A stretch of DNA of 9,463 nt from an uncultured Campylobacter sp. Lineage in GTDB: Bacteria; Campylobacterota; Campylobacteria; Campylobacterales; Campylobacteraceae. The position numbers and the translations under genes were made by a program. Location of the stretch: positions 1 through 9,463 of the forward strand of contig NZ_CALKTL010000190.1 in the NCBI RefSeq assembly GCF_937997405.1. The letters run 5' to 3'. Position 1 is the stretch's first letter. Each line of letters starts with the position of its first letter. Positions 7,765 through 9,463 of the stretch are shown one piece after another. A model generated the notes under the pieces. That model saw only the letters and a list, made by a program, of their open reading frames with translations. It made no database searches and was not told the DNA's origin.

Positions 7765-8657
7765 TATTTAAACCTTTCGATCTGGTACTGCACGACGTTT
7801 GCAATCTCCTGCCACGATACGTTAGGCTCTAAGGTCGAGATATTTTTGAAATTTTGCGCGTTCCAGCTCATAAAATTTGCAGGATCGACGCTTTGAGCCA
7901 AAAACCTAACTTCGTAATGCAAGTGCGGACCGGTGCTGTAGCCGGTGTTACCGCTATAGCCGATGAGATCGCCCTTTTTAACCCAAGAACCGGGCGTTAC
8001 GACCGCGGAGCTAAGGTGGCCGTAGCGAGTCTCAAAGCCGTAATTGTGCGATAAAATCACTAAAATTCCATATCCGCTGCCGCTACCGCCTGCAAACTGC
8101 ACGAAGCCCTCTGCCGTCGCAAACACCGGAGTGCCCTCACTTGCTCGCAAGTCGATGCCGTGGTGCATCCTCATAACGCCGCTGATTGGATGAGTGCGCA
8201 TCCCAAAAGGGCTAGTTACGCCGCGATACTGCATCGGAAGTCCATTAGGCACAGCGCTAAGAATCGCGCTCGCCGTTTTTTCGCTAGCTGCGATATGCGC
8301 GCCGGAGCCCTTTTTACGCTCCTTTTTCATCTCATTCATCGCAAGCATTACTTGGATATCACTATCCAGCCCGCCTCCATCGTCTTCGCGTCCATCGAGC
8401 TTGGCAAGCACCTCCTCGTTTTTGCCCTCAAGTGCGATATTTTGCTCTTTAAGTGCGAGATTTTCGGCGTAGAGGGTTTTGTTTAACTCCTTTAAATTTG
8501 ATCGGTCGCTCGCGAGTTTAAATATCGCAAAAAACAGAACGAGCAGAAAAATTACGAAAAACGCAGATAAAATTTTAAGTTGAAATCTAAAATTTTCGCC
8601 AAAATACAGCGTCTTGGTGCCAAAGTGATCGCTTAAGGTAAGTTTAGTTTTAGCCAC
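7764..8657 (-). CDS. M23 (LytM-type) peptidoglycan endopeptidase, membrane-anchored
   Basis: Likely a zinc D,D-endopeptidase that cuts peptide cross-links in the periplasm and helps set cell shape, like Csd1/Csd2 of Helicobacter and its C. jejuni counterpart beside folC. From the GTG start (297 residues) it has a short basic cytoplasmic tail, one membrane span (about 27-48), a coiled coil (about 50-88), and a C-terminal LytM domain. The domain holds the full zinc and catalytic set: HHGID (H165, D169), YGHLS (H214) and GPHLHYE (H245, H247). I chose GTG at 8657, which has GAGG six bases upstream and overlaps the folC stop by eight bases. A TTG at 8669 would add four residues but has no binding site. 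The next gene is mfd, so the bactofilin gene often found here is missing. The family is certain; which paralogue it is remains unclear. Confidence 0.92.
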   Translation of the reverse strand: MAKTKLTLSDHFGTKTLYFGENFRFQLKILSAFFVIFLLVLFFAIFKLASDRSNLKELNKTLYAENLALKEQNIALEGKNEEVLAKLDGREDDGGGLDSDIQVMLAMNEMKKERKKGSGAHIAASEKTASAILSAVPNGLPMQYRGVTSPFGMRTHPISGVMRMHHGIDLRASEGTPVFATAEGFVQFAGGSGSGYGILVILSHNYGFETRYGHLSSAVVTPGSWVKKGDLIGYSGNTGYSTGPHLHYEVRFLAQSVDPANFMSWNAQNFKNISTLEPNVSWQEIANVVQYQIERFK

Positions 8658-9463
8658 GGCGCGCCTCAAGCCATAAAATAAAATTTTCTACCAAATGAAA
8701 CGAGCCGAAAACCAAATACTCCTCGTCCGCTCTAAGCTCGCCGCGAAACGGCGAATGCGGAATTTTAAGCGCGTCAAGCGCACGGGTTATCGCCTCTGCC
8801 GCCATTTCGCGATCCGCAACCTCGTAGTTAAAGATCTCTACGCGCTCTATCACGGGTGCTAAAGTCCGCAGCACCGCGACTACGTCCTTATCGGCAAAGG
8901 CGTTATAAATTAACACGATCTTTCTGCCCCCGTAGATTTCGATAATTTCGCGGGCTACTTGCTGTGCCGCAAGCTCGTTGTGTCCGACGTCCACGCGTAA
9001 ATTTGGCGCCAAAACTTCCATCCTGCCGCGTAAATTTAGAGGCGGTAGCTGCGAAATTTCAAATTTCAAATTTAAAAATTTCATCGCGGCAAGCGCTAGA
9101 GCTAAATTTGAAATTTGAAATTTAGGCATATTATTGTGCGCGCAAAACTCCACGATCTGCGCTCGCTCGCTCTCGCTTAAAAGCTCTGCTGCAAACCTCA
9201 AATGAGTTCCTTTTTGCTCTGCGATCTGCTGCGCGATACGAAGCGGAACCTCACTCATCTCATCGCTTAAAATCGCTTCCTTATCCATCGTAATGAGCTT
9301 GGTGTGGGCGATCTGCTCTAGATTTTGTCCTAGCATACCCAAATGATCGGTGCCGATCGGCGTAAAAAGCGACAGCATGCGCCCAAAGCTCGACGTAGCG
9401 TCAAACTCGCCGCCCATCCCCGCCTCGATCACGCAGTAATCGCAATCCCTAAAAAGCACTGCC
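8650..9463 (-). CDS. folC: Folylpolyglutamate/dihydrofolate synthase, 5' end cut by window
   Basis: A Mur-ligase-fold enzyme that adds glutamate to folates and probably dihydropteroate, in the cytoplasm. The frame is open to the right edge, leaving the last 270 residues. The missing part is the N-terminal 110 or so, including the ATP loop. Visible are DYCVIEAGMGGEFDAT (the family's VLE.GLGG-DATN region), TPIGTDHLGMLGQNLEQIA, the linker NLRGRMEVL, and RVDVGHNELAA, equivalent to the usual DGAHNP but with Glu in place of Pro. The C-terminus has FGSFHLVENF. The internal GTG near 9459 is not the true start, because the frame continues upstream of it. The stop overlaps the M23 gene. folC heads the same shape/repair block in Helicobacter and C. 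jejuni. Confidence 0.92.
   Translation of the reverse strand, partial: AVLFRDCDYCVIEAGMGGEFDATSSFGRMLSLFTPIGTDHLGMLGQNLEQIAHTKLITMDKEAILSDEMSEVPLRIAQQIAEQKGTHLRFAAELLSESERAQIVEFCAHNNMPKFQISNLALALAAMKFLNLKFEISQLPPLNLRGRMEVLAPNLRVDVGHNELAAQQVAREIIEIYGGRKIVLIYNAFADKDVVAVLRTLAPVIERVEIFNYEVADREMAAEAITRALDALKIPHSPFRGELRADEEYLVFGSFHLVENFILWLEARRG
9054..9123. repeat. Perfect 21-bp inverted repeat of AAATTTC units inside folC
   Basis: The left arm 9054-9074 is three AAATTT words spaced by C and ending in A. The right arm 9103-9123 is its exact reverse complement, 28 bases away. The arms encode KFEIS and KFQIS in folC, so the coding frame is kept. In mRNA this would form a long but weak A/U hairpin. 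The repeat follows from the dense AAATTT words of this genome and need not be a dedicated element. Confidence 0.75.

Noticed and set aside
8160..8486. Plus-strand open frames opposite the M23 gene, and similar ones opposite mfd and wecB
   Set aside because: They lie wholly inside well-supported minus-strand genes and result from GC-rich codon structure.

Overview
The window looks like a Campylobacter chromosome, and more specifically one of the higher-GC species. The evidence is the gene order folC, M23 peptidase, mfd, DUF815 ATPase, the Helicobacter/Campylobacter-type 3-methyladenine glycosylase MagIII, and the very frequent word TAAATTT inside otherwise GC-balanced genes. Campylobacter gracilis would fit (GC near one half, straight rods), but the species is an inference. 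Every supportable gene is on the minus strand, so transcription runs from the right edge to the left.

Right part (about 3023-9463), roughly half GC: a tight chain of six genes. In transcription order these are folC (5' end cut by the window edge), an M23 LytM-type peptidoglycan endopeptidase, mfd, a DUF815 AAA+ ATPase, a 41-codon small ORF not visible at usual length cut-offs, and magIII. All neighbours overlap by 1 to 17 bases, so the block is very probably one translationally coupled operon. It joins folate metabolism, wall remodelling and DNA repair (transcription-coupled repair and base excision). In Helicobacter and C. jejuni a bactofilin gene (ccmA) lies between the M23 peptidase gene and mfd. 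Here those two genes overlap by one base and ccmA is absent.

Middle (1736-3022): an intact wecB (UDP-GlcNAc 2-epimerase) with its own ribosome binding site, after a 150-base gap. Its stop overlaps by ATGA the start of a wecC (UDP-ManNAc dehydrogenase) that is cut off after 25 codons.

Left part (1-1735), roughly a quarter GC: a worn-down surface-polysaccharide segment. It holds the wecC stub, about 660 bases without an intact gene, and a Wzx-type flippase gene broken by a one-base deletion near codon 201. The flippase frame continues off the left edge. This segment differs sharply in composition from the operon and reads as a decayed, probably horizontally acquired glycan cluster. I found no RNA gene, CRISPR array, intact insertion sequence or clearly new system. 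The points most worth following are the broken glycan genes, the missing bactofilin, the hidden 41-codon ORF and the excess of AAATTT words.
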